From NCBI GenBank assembly GCA_030704615.1, contig CM060734.1, positions 42,982,042 to 43,046,041 on the forward strand: a stretch of 64,000 nt of DNA, in the 5' to 3' direction. This document shows positions 8,732 to 20,460 of this stretch, piece after piece. The notes under the pieces were generated by a model. That model had not been told where the DNA came from. It saw nothing but the letters and a program-made list of their open reading frames with translations, and ran no database searches. The position numbers were made by a program, and so were the translations under genes. The stretch's first letter is position 1, and every line of letters starts with the position of its first letter. Source of the DNA: Takakia lepidozioides. Its lineage: Eukaryota > Streptophyta > Takakiopsida > Takakiales > Takakiaceae.

Positions 8732-11700
8732 TTGCAGCTGGAGTTTTAGGTGGGTTAAAAGCAGCATTGCCCCATACCTCAGGCTGTGGTGGCTGCGGTG
8801 TGGTTGTAGTAACAACAGGTTCAACTACTGGTACAGTGACTTGTTGTGGTGTTGGTGGTACTGGCTCTTGTATCATTGGCATCTCCTGCACCTCCTGTGA
8901 AGACTGAAAAGCCAAAGTTCTGGCTTGTAAATAAGAAGCCATTAGCTGTTCCTGAGGGATATATGCTCTTTTGTCGATATTTGAAGTGAGGTCCTCCACT
9001 TGAGTCTGCAGTCCATCTACATCCTCCTGTAACTTTGCTATCCTACTATAGACATTGTCTATAGTAGTTGTGGCAATGTTCTGCACTTGGAGTCTGAGCT
9101 CATTCATCTCGCTTTGGGTGAGCTTTCGTGGTGCTTTGCCCTCCACTGGCCCTTGTGCTAACCAGACCTGCATAAGGCTGTTATCCACCAAGTTGCTTGT
9201 GGTTCCTCTGAGAGCGTGCTCCTCTCTGAGTTTGTACACTTCTAACTGCTGTTGTAAAGCCTTCATGCGCTTCGCATGAGGTTCAACCAAATTCGCATAG
9301 GCAGCAAGTAGATTATTAGCTTCCTTCCAAGCCTTGTTAGTGACCGAGATTTCATTTCTATTGGCCACGAGCGTTTGTTGCAACTCCAGGATGTACTTCT
9401 CTTGATCAGCTTCAATCTGCTTGTATTGCTTGAAAGTATCCTCATTGCAACATATTGTATTCTTCATATCGACAATGAGGTTCATTTGCTCAACATTCTC
9501 TGCTTCTGCCTTTGTACATTTTTCCGCTTGACTGTTTATTTCTTTTGTAGATTGGTCAAGCATAGTTGTGAATGTAGCACATTATATCGCCATCCTTTCA
9601 TGCACTGTCTGCAACTCCGTATGTAGTGCATTCACTTCTTGCAACTTGCTTTCATGCTGCACCTGCATTTGGTATAGCTGTTGCTTATGTGCTTCGTGCA
9701 ACTGGTCTTGCGCGAGGCCTGCCTCAATCAATTGTTCCTTGCCCAATTGCAAAGCCGCTTCTGTATTTTCCAAGTCCTGCTGCATCTTGAGAATGACCTC
9801 TTCATCGACCTTGTTTGCACACTCAGTGGCTAGTCGAGCCTCAAACTCCTTCCTGAGTTCCTCTCTCAAGGCTGTCAATTGGGTAGTTGGAACATGGGAT
9901 TTGACATAAGTCCCCAACAAATTAAGTGTCCTGCCTATGGAACTCATCAGCATTGCCTGTTGAGGGTCATCATGGTGAGGTTGCTGCTATTCCTCCTGAT
10001 CCTCAACCGTGTGATGTCTCACGAACCACTCAGGCCATTGTCCCACCGGATTTTCTTCTTGAACCACTTCATCCATCACCGGTGCTGCAGTGTCTTGACA
10101 TTCTACCTGTGGTACCTCCGACACAGGTGTGTGTATTATATGCACCTCAGGATTTCCCTTGGGCAACTGTTGCACCTCTGGAATCTCTGTCTCCTTGACC
10201 AGACCAGAATATTCATAGAGAAGGTCCCCTTTTTCAATTTCTGCCACTATCTGTTCTGTAGTTGGAATATCTAACCCTTCTTTTTCCAAATCAATTATTT
10301 CTGGTTGAGCTGCATGGACAACTTGTAACCTTGTGACAAGCCGATCAGCTGGCTGTGATGGCTGTGATACTGAAGTAACTTCCTCTTCCCTCTCTGAAGG
10401 TCCTGCTTCTAGTAATAGCAGTTATCTGTGCTGTTGTGCCCCTTCCTGCACATGAGCTTGGGAAATATTATCATGCGGAATCCGTGAAGCCAGTGGATCC
10501 GCCACTACAGTCTTTCCCCGTCTCTGCCTCTTAGTCTCGGGTTGCCCTGCTAGTCCACCCTCACTGTGTGAAGAGCCTTGCTCTTCCATTGCAGTGGTTT
10601 CTGGCTCAAACACTCCCATCTCCTTTCTTTCTTGCGCATCAAGTATGCTAGAATCAAGAATTATTTGAGCAATGATTGGGCCAGACACTATGATAGGAGA
10701 CTTTGCGGTAGTACCTTGTAATCTTTTCATCTCCTCTACCAGTGCATTGTACATTATGTCTGCCCATTCTACCTCTTGTCCTTTCAGGGCTTTGAGTATT
10801 TCCTCCGTGAAGGATCTGCTCAAATACTGTTGGTTCTGTTTCATGGCAATCAGAACGTTCAATACCTGGCCTACCTCCTTTAGCCCTGGGTACACGGCCT
10901 TGGTACAAGCATAACCCTGAGTTTTAAAGAAACTCCCTTCTTAGAATAAGTCCCCTATTTGCAGTCTTGCCCTGTGCTCCTCCACATGCACCTGACCTGC
11001 TGGCAATCGAAACAATTGCTGGAGGTATAGGGGAGTAATTACTAATTCAACTCCCTTCACCGTTGTTGTTCCTGTCCTTGGCTCAAAGTTCTGCAAGAAT
11101 TGTAACATGTACTAACTATGGTGCAATGTCCAATCTATGCTTTGCAATCCTTGCAATCTCAGCTCCTTCAGTATCTGTATCGCCTGTGGGGTAGCAATCG
11201 TTTGTTTCTGCAGAATTGTGGTGCTCTTCACCCTGATTTCCTCCATTCCTCTCACCCTCTTCATTTTAGACCCATAGAAATGTTTTGGCTGTAACAACTG
11301 CAAAAATGCCTGTAGTGCACAAAGCATAAACGTATGGTTGTCACAAAAAGCTATGGGTAATTTCTTGTAAGCCTGTGGAGCTTGCAAGCATCGATCAAGA
11401 GAAAAGCTCCGCTCTGTTCTTTCGTGTCTATGCCACTGCGTAAGTAATATTGCGAGCGTATAGTCTGTTAGTTCCTCCATAGTTTCCAAGCTATAGCATT
11501 GATGGTTTGTCCCGTCGAGACACCCGTTACTCAGAACGACGCCGCCTCTTGCGCTTAATTTCCCTCCAATTTCTTGATCCTTTCTCTGGCTTTCTATTGG
11601 CTGTAACCGCTGTGACTGGATTTTAGATTTCATTTTCTTTAGTGGACTTTCCCTGCTGGATAGTCCACTAGGATCACACATGCGACAAGAATTTCGCTTT

Positions 11701-11936
11701 TCTATACTTGCCGTTTGTTCCGTTCCCCTTTTACCGTATTCATTCATGGGCCCCCCTTTCATCCAATTTGACGCGCTAAGTAGGTACTTTGACGGCCATC
11801 TTTGTCCTCTTTCTTGATGACACCTGATCTTGCACTTCCTTCTCAGCTGTGTGTCGCGCCCTGACTTCCACGTGTCTATTTTTAAACTGGTTTCCATCGG
11901 CCATTTTCCTGAAGTTATTGGGCGTCCACCTGTCAC
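8732..11936 (-). pseudogene. 3' ORF of retroelement copy Y, decayed and cut by element A
   Basis: Minus-strand remnant of a long ORF lying between integrase and 3' LTR in this Tat/Ogre-like family. It is split by stops or shifts into frames at 11936-11112, 10895-10422, 10289-9987, 9953-9582 and 9563-8732. The N-terminal part is basic and globular, and the middle is acidic and low complexity. From about 9953 there is a long E/Q/K-rich coiled coil, followed by a P/T/Q-rich linker. The C-terminal globular part seen in copies X and Z is missing because element A inserted at the codons for AAR, after which the frame reads into element DNA and stops at 8703. No known function; it occupies the place where Tat/Athila-type elements often carry an extra ORF. 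Confidence 0.75.
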
Positions 11937-11941
11937 TGATT

Positions 11942-12549
11942 CTATGGATCGTGTAACCCTAGTAGGCTGTGTTGAGCTGTGACAGGCTGTGTCATACTGT
12001 GGTACGCTGTGATAGGCTGTGATGCACTATGGTAAGCTGTGATAGGCTGTGACACGCGGTGGTAGGTTGTGATAGGCTGTGTTGCGCCGTTCTGGGCTGT
12101 GATAGGCTGTGTTGCGTTGTGCTGGACTGTGATAGGCTGTGTTGCGCCTTGATAGGCTGTGATAGGCTGTGTCACGCTTGTTCTGCCCGCCCTGGTCATA
12201 TATGCTTGGCCTAGCGACAAGTGCTCCATACTCCGTTGGTAACACTGGCGCAGCCCGTGACCGCTCTTTTCAACATGCAAATCATGCTGCAATGGTTTGT
12301 CATGGATACCACTGTATCCCTTTAACTTATTGGCATTGACTCTTCCCAGCATTTCTTTGTTAATGGTTTGTAACATGGCGGTGTTGTTATCATACATCTT
12401 TTGTATGACATAAGGTCATTTCCATGGTGATTTAAGCTTAGAAGCTTTAATTTTTCCCTTCTTCTGCAACCATAGAACCAAATCTCCCGTCTTAAAAGTT
12501 TTTAACTTGTTTTTGTCAAACTGTTCCTTCCTCTTCATCTGAATTCTGG
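11942..12549 (-). pseudogene. Integrase C-terminal tail and CACAG minisatellite of copy Y
   Basis: Reading leftward from 12549, the sequence encodes a basic integrase-tail-like segment (QMKRKEQFDKNKLK, then KLKSPWK, a stop, then PYVIQKMYDN and MLQTINKEMLGRVNANKLKGYSG). From about 12180 to 11955 it becomes a minisatellite of CACAGCCTATCACAGC-like units. The same tail and repeat occur in copy X at 19927-20450, so the repeat is a regular part of the family. Confidence 0.65.
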
Positions 12550-14298
12550 TCATATTATCAGCTGCATCAGCTCATCACAACTCTGACAATACTCGTGTAC
12601 ATCTTTGAACAAAGTAGGCCACCAGTAACCTGCGAGTAGTATCTTCCTACTGGTAGTCTCTTCTCCAAAATGACCTCCAGCCACTCCTTTATGAACTTCC
12701 TCCAAAACTTTATTTACTTCATGGTGGTACAAGCATCGTTTTAGTACTCCATCAGGTCCTAGCTTATACATTCTGCTTCCTACCATAGTATAAGGTAAAG
12801 CTTTGATAGCGATTCTCTTCCTCTGCTCCTTACCATAACTAGGTGGGCACTGACCATGAGCAACGTAGTATCTGATTGGCCACTGCCAATCTAACCAGTC
12901 ATCTGCACTTCCCTGCACCTCCACTGCAAATAGACTCGCATCTGGTAATTGATCATATAATCCTGTGGCTGGTTCTCCTGTTGATAACCGTGACAAGTGA
13001 TCCGCCACAAGATGCAGTCTCCCAGGCTTGTAAACAACCTCGAACTCAAACTCGTGCAAGATTATCAACCATCTTGCTATTCTTCCGCTTATCAGAGGTT
13101 TGTTTACCAGGTATATCAGAACCTGGTGATCCACATAGAACATAAACTTCTTGCCCAACAGGTAATGCCTGAATTTCTTCACTGCATAGATCATTGCCAA
13201 TGCTTCTCTTTCCGTTGTGCTATAGTTCCTTTCAGCACTGTTCATCAACCTGCTAGCATAGTACACAGATGAATCTATATTTCCTGTAACATTCTGGGCT
13301 AACACCGCTCCCAACGTTTCTCCTGATGCATCGCAGTGAACATGAAATACTACATGCCAGTGAGGGTTAATCAGCACAGGTGTAGTTGTTACTGACAGTG
13401 TAAGTTTCTCAAACGCCTGTTGACATTCAGCTGTCCAGGCAAACACTGCATCTTTCTTCAGAAGCTTGCTCAATGGTGCTGCTATTTGTGCATACCTTTT
13501 GACAAATCTTCTGTAATAACTGGTTTGCCCAAGGAATCTCCTTAGACTCTTAACATTCACTGGTGGTGGAGAGGCTTTAATGGCCTCTGTCTTCCTGGGA
13601 TCCACAAGAAGTCCCTTCTTACACACAATGTGTTCCAGAAGCACCCCTGAGTTCACACAAAAAGTACACTTCTCTGGATTCAAGCCCAGACCTCTCATCC
13701 TACATCTGGCCAGACATAACTCCAATTTATGCAAGTGCTCATTCTTAGAGTTGTACACACTGAAATCATCCAAGAACACCTGCATGAAATCATCCAGATA
13801 CTCATGAAAAGATTCACTTATTACTCTCTGAAAAGTTGCTGGTGCATTACAAAGTCCAAAGGGCATGACTTTGTATGCATAAGCACCCCAGTCTGTGATG
13901 AAAGCTGTCTTTCCTTGATCTTCTTCTGCCACTTGCACTTGATTATAACCACTGAAGCCATCCATGAATGAGTACATCTCATGGCCTGCCACAGTGTCCA
14001 ATACTGCTTCTGTGAATGGCAAAGGGAAAGGATCTTTCTTCGTACAAGCATTCAGCTTCTTGTAGTTCACACATACTCTTAGTTTACCATTCTTCTTGGG
14101 GACTATAACAATGGGTGACAACCAAGTTGTATACTCTATTGGGTATATAAACTTAGCCTCAGCCAACTTCTTAATCTCTTCTCCAACCTTCTGTGCGTAG
14201 TTGGGATTCATTGTGTACCTCGCCTGCTTGATTGGTATTGACCCTGGTTCCAGTTCAATCTTATGCTGACAGACTTCAGGTGGTATCCCTTTTAGATC
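12550..14298 (-). pseudogene. pol of copy Y: reverse transcriptase, RNase H and integrase zinc finger
   Basis: Open frame of over 550 residues on minus. It has reverse transcriptase motifs (KKNGKLRVCVNYKKLN, MDGFSGYNQV, PFGLCNAPATFQR and the catalytic VFLDDF), then RNase H (DASGETLGAVLAQ, STTEREALAMIYAVKKF, FYVDHQ), then an HHCC integrase zinc finger (HKGVAGGHF ... HEYCQSCD). Right after the finger the frame jumps to the integrase C-terminal tail, so the whole integrase catalytic core is deleted. The 5' side is cut at 14298 by the LTR that starts at 14299. The RT is of the plant Tat/Athila type. Not autonomous. Confidence 0.85.
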
Positions 14299-15319
14299 TG
14301 TTAGAGGACTGTCGGGGACTTAGACACTTATACGGGATCTGTAGGGTACCCTTAATTTTTGCACAGACTGAGACCAACACTGAAGCCAACAGGAGCCTTA
14401 GGGGTGACAGCAGCGCACTGTACAGGGGGGTTACACAGCCCGTCACAGTAGTCACAGCCGACACAGCCAACACAGCCCGTCACAGTAGTCACAGCCGACA
14501 CAGCCAACACAGCCCGTCACAGTCATCACAGCCGACACAGCCAACACAGCCCGTTACAGTCGTCACAGCAGACACAGCCGACACAGCCCGTCACAGCCAA
14601 CACAGCCACACAGCCAGTCACAGCCCGACACAGCCAAACACAGTCGCACAGCCAGTCACAGCCCGTCACAATTTCACACAGCCAGTCAAATCTTGACACA
14701 GCTGTCACGATCATGAGGGAACGGAGAGCAGGACAGGGAAACTGTGGGGAAACATGTTAGTTCACAGACGACGGTTAGTGAGGGAAAACGGTTAGAACAA
14801 CGGATAGGAAGATAAAGGGAAGAAACGGTGAATTGAGGGGGGGGGATTCGGAGAAGGACTTCTTGGTCATGAAGGAGAGGGGATCGGGCAGAGATGAAGA
14901 ACGGAAGTGAAGATAGAGAGATGATGAGTAGATGCTTGATATATGCAAGGCTGTAATGATATTGTAGAGCAGATTAGAGACATAATGGCTTCGGCCTGAT
15001 ACCTGATAAATCATAATCGGATACTCTTACGATACAATCACACTGTGTAGAGAGATCTGAGTGAAGCTGTGAAATGAATGGATGAGCTGATGGAATCCAA
15101 TAGATTGATAAAAGCAAACTGATACTTAATATTCAATGGTATAGATAGTTAACATGAATACCAAAAGGGAAACAAATAGGAAACACCCCCATGATACACT
15201 AGCTGTAGGTCATGACTGATTGTTCTGCGCGGGCTGAGTGCTTAGAGATTTTCCAACTCTTCAATCTGAGGTTTCCGCCTCGAATAGCGAAGGGATGGGT
15301 GAGTAAAAGCCGCGCGACA
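14299..15319 (+). repeat. LTR L1 (5' LTR of a Tat/Ogre-like element inserted in Y)
   Basis: Begins TGTTAGAGGACTG and ends CCGCGCGACA, the ends shared by all LTRs of this family here (L1, L2, L3, L5, L6, L7). It contains a CACAG-rich minisatellite at about 14428-14708. The five bases before it are AGATC. It is followed directly by a primer binding site at 15320. It interrupts the RT frame of copy Y. Confidence 0.9.
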
Positions 15320-15339
15320 TTTGGCGACCATACTGGGGA
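15320..15339 (+). promoter_or_regulatory. Primer binding site
   Basis: TTTGGCGACCATACTGGGGA directly after the LTR. It resembles the TTTGGCGAC...CTGGGGA primer sites of plant Tat/Ogre elements, usually ascribed to tRNA-Arg; the primer identity here is inferred. Confidence 0.75.
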
Positions 15340-16619
15340 CCTGAGACATGAACAACCAGATGTGACAGGCATCTGGTGGGATCATGGTGGTTTGGACCAT
15401 TAAAGAATTTGAAGTGAATCAAATTCCCTGTGGAACGAAGGAAGAAAGATTGTCCAAACAATTCTTTCAAAGGTTTTGGAATTGCCAGACGGTTGTAAAG
15501 AAAATATTCTTAAACGAGTGCATGATGCTGATCCAGAATGGGTCTGGAGAAAGGAGTGATAAAGATTTATCAGGTAGCCTGTAGAGGAAGAGCACGTTGG
15601 TTTACCAACATTGGTTTATGTGATAGCATTGCTATCCATTAAACGAGTAGAGTTTTGAAGGCTGGGAAGAAAGAAAGGTGAATGTTTATATTCATATGCA
15701 TGAAGAGCTTGTACTGGTAAAGAATTGGATTCCAAAGGATATTTTGTGGATCAAACTCACACCAAAGAAACAGCTTTTCAGACTTGTTTGCCATATGGTT
15801 ATATGGTAACTGAGACTTCAAGTATAGCCAAGGGTGCATTGAAGCTTGAAAGAAACCCAGGCATATACGAGAGATATTACAGAAGAGAGTTTTTGGTTAT
15901 TGCCACATTAAAAGAAATGAAAGACATGGGGACATGAGTTGATGAACGAGAAGCTAGACACGACAGAGATATTCAGCAAAACAGAAGAAAGCTATCTGAA
16001 AGCTAATTATCCATATCTTTGGGAGAGAGGGAATAGACATAGGGGAATCATCTGGACCTCTCACACCATTAAGATCAAAGAGAGCATCACCTATACCGGA
16101 AAACTAGAGTTGGATGCCACTCCTTCTGTTTCTTTGCAAGAAAGATTAAGGGATTGGTACAGGAAGAAGATCAATCACGAGGTGAAAGATCTGAGGTACA
16201 TCCTTGGATAAAAGACTTGACAGAAATCTTTGATAAGAGTTGGCATGGAACACCAAAAGCAGGACTCCAGTTTTTGAAGCAGAAGGTGAAGAAGGAGAAG
16301 AGGATGTGGCAGAGCCAACGGAGAGTTCCAGACTCTCCCAACACCATTACAGTTGAGTTACATGAGTGAAGAAGAAACCCAAGGGCAGAACTTGGAGGAT
16401 GAAAACAGAGAGAAGAGAAATTAGAAGAGGAAGAATATGAAGAAGTAGACCCAACAGCTGAGGTTTGAGACTACAACCAGGACATCCCAACCCGTTGGAC
16501 CCGGATCAAGTGGAGCACTTGGATCACAGGCCAACGAAGGTGTCGGCTCAGGGGATCAGGCGGGCTGCCTGGATCTGGCTCTGGGGGACAGGGAGTGTGG
16601 GAATAGTGCAACTGAAGCT
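15340..16619 (+). pseudogene. Leader ORF1 and gag start of the L1 element, frameshifted, ending at assembly gap
   Basis: Corresponds to 42936-44230 of copy W but is broken by several single-base changes. It contains the ORF1 segments QTCLPYGYMVTE and LERNPGIYERYY, then the start of gag with the acidic stretch before the Gly/Ser-rich linker. The sequence runs into the run of N at 16620. Confidence 0.7.
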
Positions 16620-17119
16620 NNNNNNNNNNNNNNNNNNNNNNNNNNNNNNNNNNNNNNNNNNNNNNNNNNNNNNNNNNNNNNNNNNNNNNNNNNNNNNNNN
16701 NNNNNNNNNNNNNNNNNNNNNNNNNNNNNNNNNNNNNNNNNNNNNNNNNNNNNNNNNNNNNNNNNNNNNNNNNNNNNNNNNNNNNNNNNNNNNNNNNNNN
16801 NNNNNNNNNNNNNNNNNNNNNNNNNNNNNNNNNNNNNNNNNNNNNNNNNNNNNNNNNNNNNNNNNNNNNNNNNNNNNNNNNNNNNNNNNNNNNNNNNNNN
16901 NNNNNNNNNNNNNNNNNNNNNNNNNNNNNNNNNNNNNNNNNNNNNNNNNNNNNNNNNNNNNNNNNNNNNNNNNNNNNNNNNNNNNNNNNNNNNNNNNNNN
17001 NNNNNNNNNNNNNNNNNNNNNNNNNNNNNNNNNNNNNNNNNNNNNNNNNNNNNNNNNNNNNNNNNNNNNNNNNNNNNNNNNNNNNNNNNNNNNNNNNNNN
17101 NNNNNNNNNNNNNNNNNNN
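16620..17119. other. Assembly gap (500 N)
   Basis: Unsequenced. The left side is the start of gag and the right side is the middle of the 3' ORF of the same family, so a pol-sized segment is either missing or never adjacent. The round length suggests a nominal gap. Confidence 0.99.
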
Positions 17120-18711
17120 TGCCTATGCGCAATTGGTTGAGCCACAGGCGAAGCGCATGAAGGATTTACAACAGCAGTTGGAATTGTATAAGCTAAGAGA
17201 GGAGCAAACTCTCAGGGGAACCACAAGCAGCTTGGTGGATAACAGCCTTATGCAGGTCTGGCTAGCACAAGGGCCAGTAGAAGGCAAAGCCCACGGAAGC
17301 TCACCCAAAGCGAGATGAATGAGCTTAGACTGCAGGTGCAGAACATTGCCACAACTACTATAGACAATGTCTATAGTAGGATAGCAGAGTTACAAGAGGA
17401 TGTAGACGGACTCCAGACTCAAGTGGAAGACCTCACTTCAAACATCGACCAAAGAGTCTATATCCCTCGGAACAGCTAATGGCTTCTTATTTGAAAGCCA
17501 GAACTCTGGCTTTTCAGTCTTCACAGGAGGTGCAAGAGATGCCAATGGTACAGGAACCACTACCACCACCACCACAACAGGTCAGTGTACCAGAACTGAA
17601 CCTGTGGTTACTACAACCACACCACAGCCACCACAGCCGGAGGTATGGGCAATGCAGCTTTTAACCCACCTAAAACTCCAGCTGCCAGGGAGTACAGTAG
17701 GGCTATGATTATGCCCTTCAACCAAATTCCATTCATGTTGGATTTGGCTTGGAAAGAATTTAGTCCTCCGCAGTCATTCGCACATTACTACCAAATCATG
17801 CGTATTTGGCTGCCAGTGGCAACCAGGACTAAAGTTCTTCCAAACAATCGACATATTGAAGATCATCACTTTGCACAATACTGGCACGAGGCAGGTACAA
17901 TGTTGAGGGAATTGGTTGCTTTCCAGGTTGTACATGGACTCATTTATACCAAGACCAAGGAGATAGCAAGTATTGTCATGGGGTGCGGGCTATACTACGC
18001 TGCTTGTTTTCTGATACGTTACCACATTGAGCAACAAAAGATGCAAGCACGCTTTCAAAGTTACTCCAGTGGAGATCATTGGGTATTACCTTCGGTGCCA
18101 CCTCATATGTACCTATATGACCCAAAAGTTATGATACAGAAGGATTCTCAAATTCGTTCATGGTTTCAAGCAGCCTGCAACAATTTGTCAACACAGAAAT
18201 TCGGACTTGATGACATTTTCTATAAGGGACATATCGCATGGAAATACTTGCACGCGCACCAGTAATTGGTACCCCACTCATTTGGACAGACAAGGAGCTC
18301 AGTGTCTACACCAATTTTGCTGTTCAACGGTTGCACCAGGTTGTAAAATGCAAACTTCCAGACATGGTAGGACAGCATTGTATGCCCCAGATGATTCCAC
18401 AAAAAGTTCGAAAATTAAAACACCTAAGAGGCGATGACGATTCTGATACAACTGGTTCTTCACAAAATTCTTTTGACATGGGAGAAGACTATACAATTCA
18501 GATGGAAGCGAAGAAACAAAGGGGATCTCCTCTGCCGGAAAGATTACCTCGATATCAGCCTCCAGAAGGCCTCACTTATCCAGGTAGTAATCAACCATCT
18601 CCATCAACCAGAGACAGACCTCGGCTCGTACACACAGCCCACCACGAAACTCTCAACGTCAACAAAGTGATCACTCACAAAGGTTTGCTACTCGAAAACA
18701 GTAAACCGTGA
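17120..18711 (+). pseudogene. 3' ORF (C-terminal part) of the element ending in LTR L2
   Basis: Plus-strand copy of the family 3' ORF: end of the coiled coil (AKRMKDLQQQLELYKLREE), P/Q linker (PLPPPPQQ), then the C-terminal globular part from 17645 (NAAFNPPKTPAAREYSRAM, HYYQIMRIWLPVATRTKV, DHHFAQYWHEAGTMLREL, VHGLIYTKTKEIASIVMG). It ends in a basic, serine-rich tail near 18711. Small indels break the frame (near 17290, 17470, 17600 and 18260). The segment ASIVMGCGLYYAACFLIRY could be membrane-associated, but this is weak. It is followed by a purine tract and the LTR. Confidence 0.75.
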
Positions 18712-18724
18712 GGACACGGCTTTT

Positions 18725-18742
18725 TGAGGGGGGAAGGGGTAA
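18725..18742 (+). promoter_or_regulatory. Polypurine tract
   Basis: TGAGGGGGGAAGGGGTAA directly before TGTTAG of LTR L2. It is the expected plus-strand primer for reverse transcription and is repeated before L3 and, inverted, beside L6. Confidence 0.8.
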
Positions 18743-19926
18743 TGTTAGAGGACTGTAGGGGACTTAGACACTTATACGGGATCTGTAGGGTACCCTTAAT
18801 TTTTGCACAGACTGAGACAAACAGGAACCTTAGGGGTGACAGCAGAGCACTGTAGAAGGGGGTTACACAACCCACACAGCCCACACAGCCGTCATAGCCG
18901 TCACAGCCCACACAGCCGACACAGCCGACACAGCCCACACAGCCCACACAGCCGTCACAGCCGACACACCCCACACAGCCCACACAGCCCACACAGCCGT
19001 CACAGCCCACACAGCCCACACAGCCGTCACAGCCAACACAGCCCGTCACAGCCGTCACAGCCCACACAGCCCACACAGCCCGACACAGCCGTCACAGCCC
19101 ACACAGCCCACACAGCCGTCACAGCCAACACAGCCCGACACAGCCGTCACAGCCCACACAGCCCGTCATAGTCGTCACAGCCCACACAGCCCACACAGCC
19201 CGTCACAGTCGTCACAGCAGACACAGCCCACACAGCCAGTCACAGCCCGGCATAGCCACACAGCCAGTCACAGCCCGACACAGCCAAACACAGCCAGTCA
19301 CCGCTTGACACAGCTGTCACGATAATAGGGAACGAAGAGTAGGACAGGAACGACTGTGGGAACAACACCAGAGAAGGGAACATGTTAGTTCACATACGAC
19401 GGTTAGAGAGGGAAACGGTTAGAACCGCGGATAGGAGGATAAAGGGAAGAACGGGGATTATGATGAGATCATTATTCGGGGAGGACTTGGGGAGTCAGGC
19501 GGAAGCGGAGATCGGAGAGCACGATGAAGGAGGATTAGTAGATGCTTGTTAGATGCAAAGCCGTAGGGATATTGTAGAGGAGAATAGAGATACAATGGCT
19601 TCGGCCTGATACCTGATAAATCATAATCTGATACTTATACGATACAATCACACTGTGTAGAGAGATCTGAGTGAAGCTGTGGATTGAATGGAGGAGTTAA
19701 GGAAACCGATAAATTGATGAAGCAAACTGATACTTAATTATCAATGGTAAGGTAGCAAAGATGAATGCGGAAAAGGAAACAAATAGGAAACACCCCCATG
19801 ATACACTAGCTGTAGGTCATGACTGATTGTTCTGCGCGGGCTGAGTACTTAGAGATTTCCAACTCTTCTATCTTGGAGTTTCCGCCTCGGATAGCGAAGG
19901 GATGGGTGAGTAAAAGCCGCGCGACA
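18743..19926 (+). repeat. LTR L2 (3' LTR)
   Basis: TGTTAGAGGACTGTAGGGG to CCGCGCGACA, 1184 bp, the longest of the set because its CACAG minisatellite (about 18866-19320) is expanded. It abuts copy X, which starts at the integrase tail; the next five bases are CACCG, not the AGATC before L1. Confidence 0.9.
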
Positions 19927-20460
19927 CACCGCCATGTTACAAACCATTAACAAAGAGATGCTGGGAAGAGTCAATGCCAATAAGTTGAAGGGGTACAGTG
20001 GTATCCATGACAAACCATTGCAGCATGATTTGCATGTTGAAACGCAAAAGCAGTCACGGGCTGCACTAGTGATACCAACGGAGTATGGAGCACTTGTCGC
20101 TAGGCCGAGCATATATGACCAGGGCGGGCAGAACATGCGCGACACAGCCTATCACAGCCCATCACGGCGCGACACAGCCTATCCCAGCCCATCACGGCAC
20201 GACACAACCTATCACAGCCCATCACGGCACGGCACAGCCTATCACAGCCCATCACGACGCGACACAGCCTATCACGGCCCATCACGGTGCAACACAGCCT
20301 ATCATAGCCCAGCACGGCGTAATACAGCCTATCACAACCTACCACAACGTATCACAGCCTATCACAGCTTACCACATTGCAACACAGCCTATCACAGCGT
20401 ACCACAGTATGACACAGCCTGTCACAGCTCAACACAGCCTACTAGGGTTACACAATCCAT
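19927..20460 (+). pseudogene. Integrase tail and CACAG minisatellite of copy X
   Basis: Plus-strand counterpart of 11942-12397: MLQTINKEMLGRVNANKLKGYSG, then a short linker, then about 20135-20450 of CACAGCCTATCACAGC units. The repeat is translated in frame as HSPSRRDTAY-like peptides, and the frame stays open through it to 20794. It is cut on the left at CACCGCC by LTR L2. Confidence 0.7.

Noticed and set aside
8703-9563. Intact coiled-coil host gene on minus
   Set aside because: The same sequence recurs in four other places beside LTRs, so it is the retroelement 3' ORF; its C-terminus here is read-through into element A.
14232-14696. Histidine/serine/threonine-rich frames such as [14 protein letters not shown] (also at 18803-19171, 24800-25102, 39003-39296 and 41901-42350)
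   Set aside because: These are translations of the CACAG minisatellite in the LTRs, open in several frames because of the repeat, not genes.
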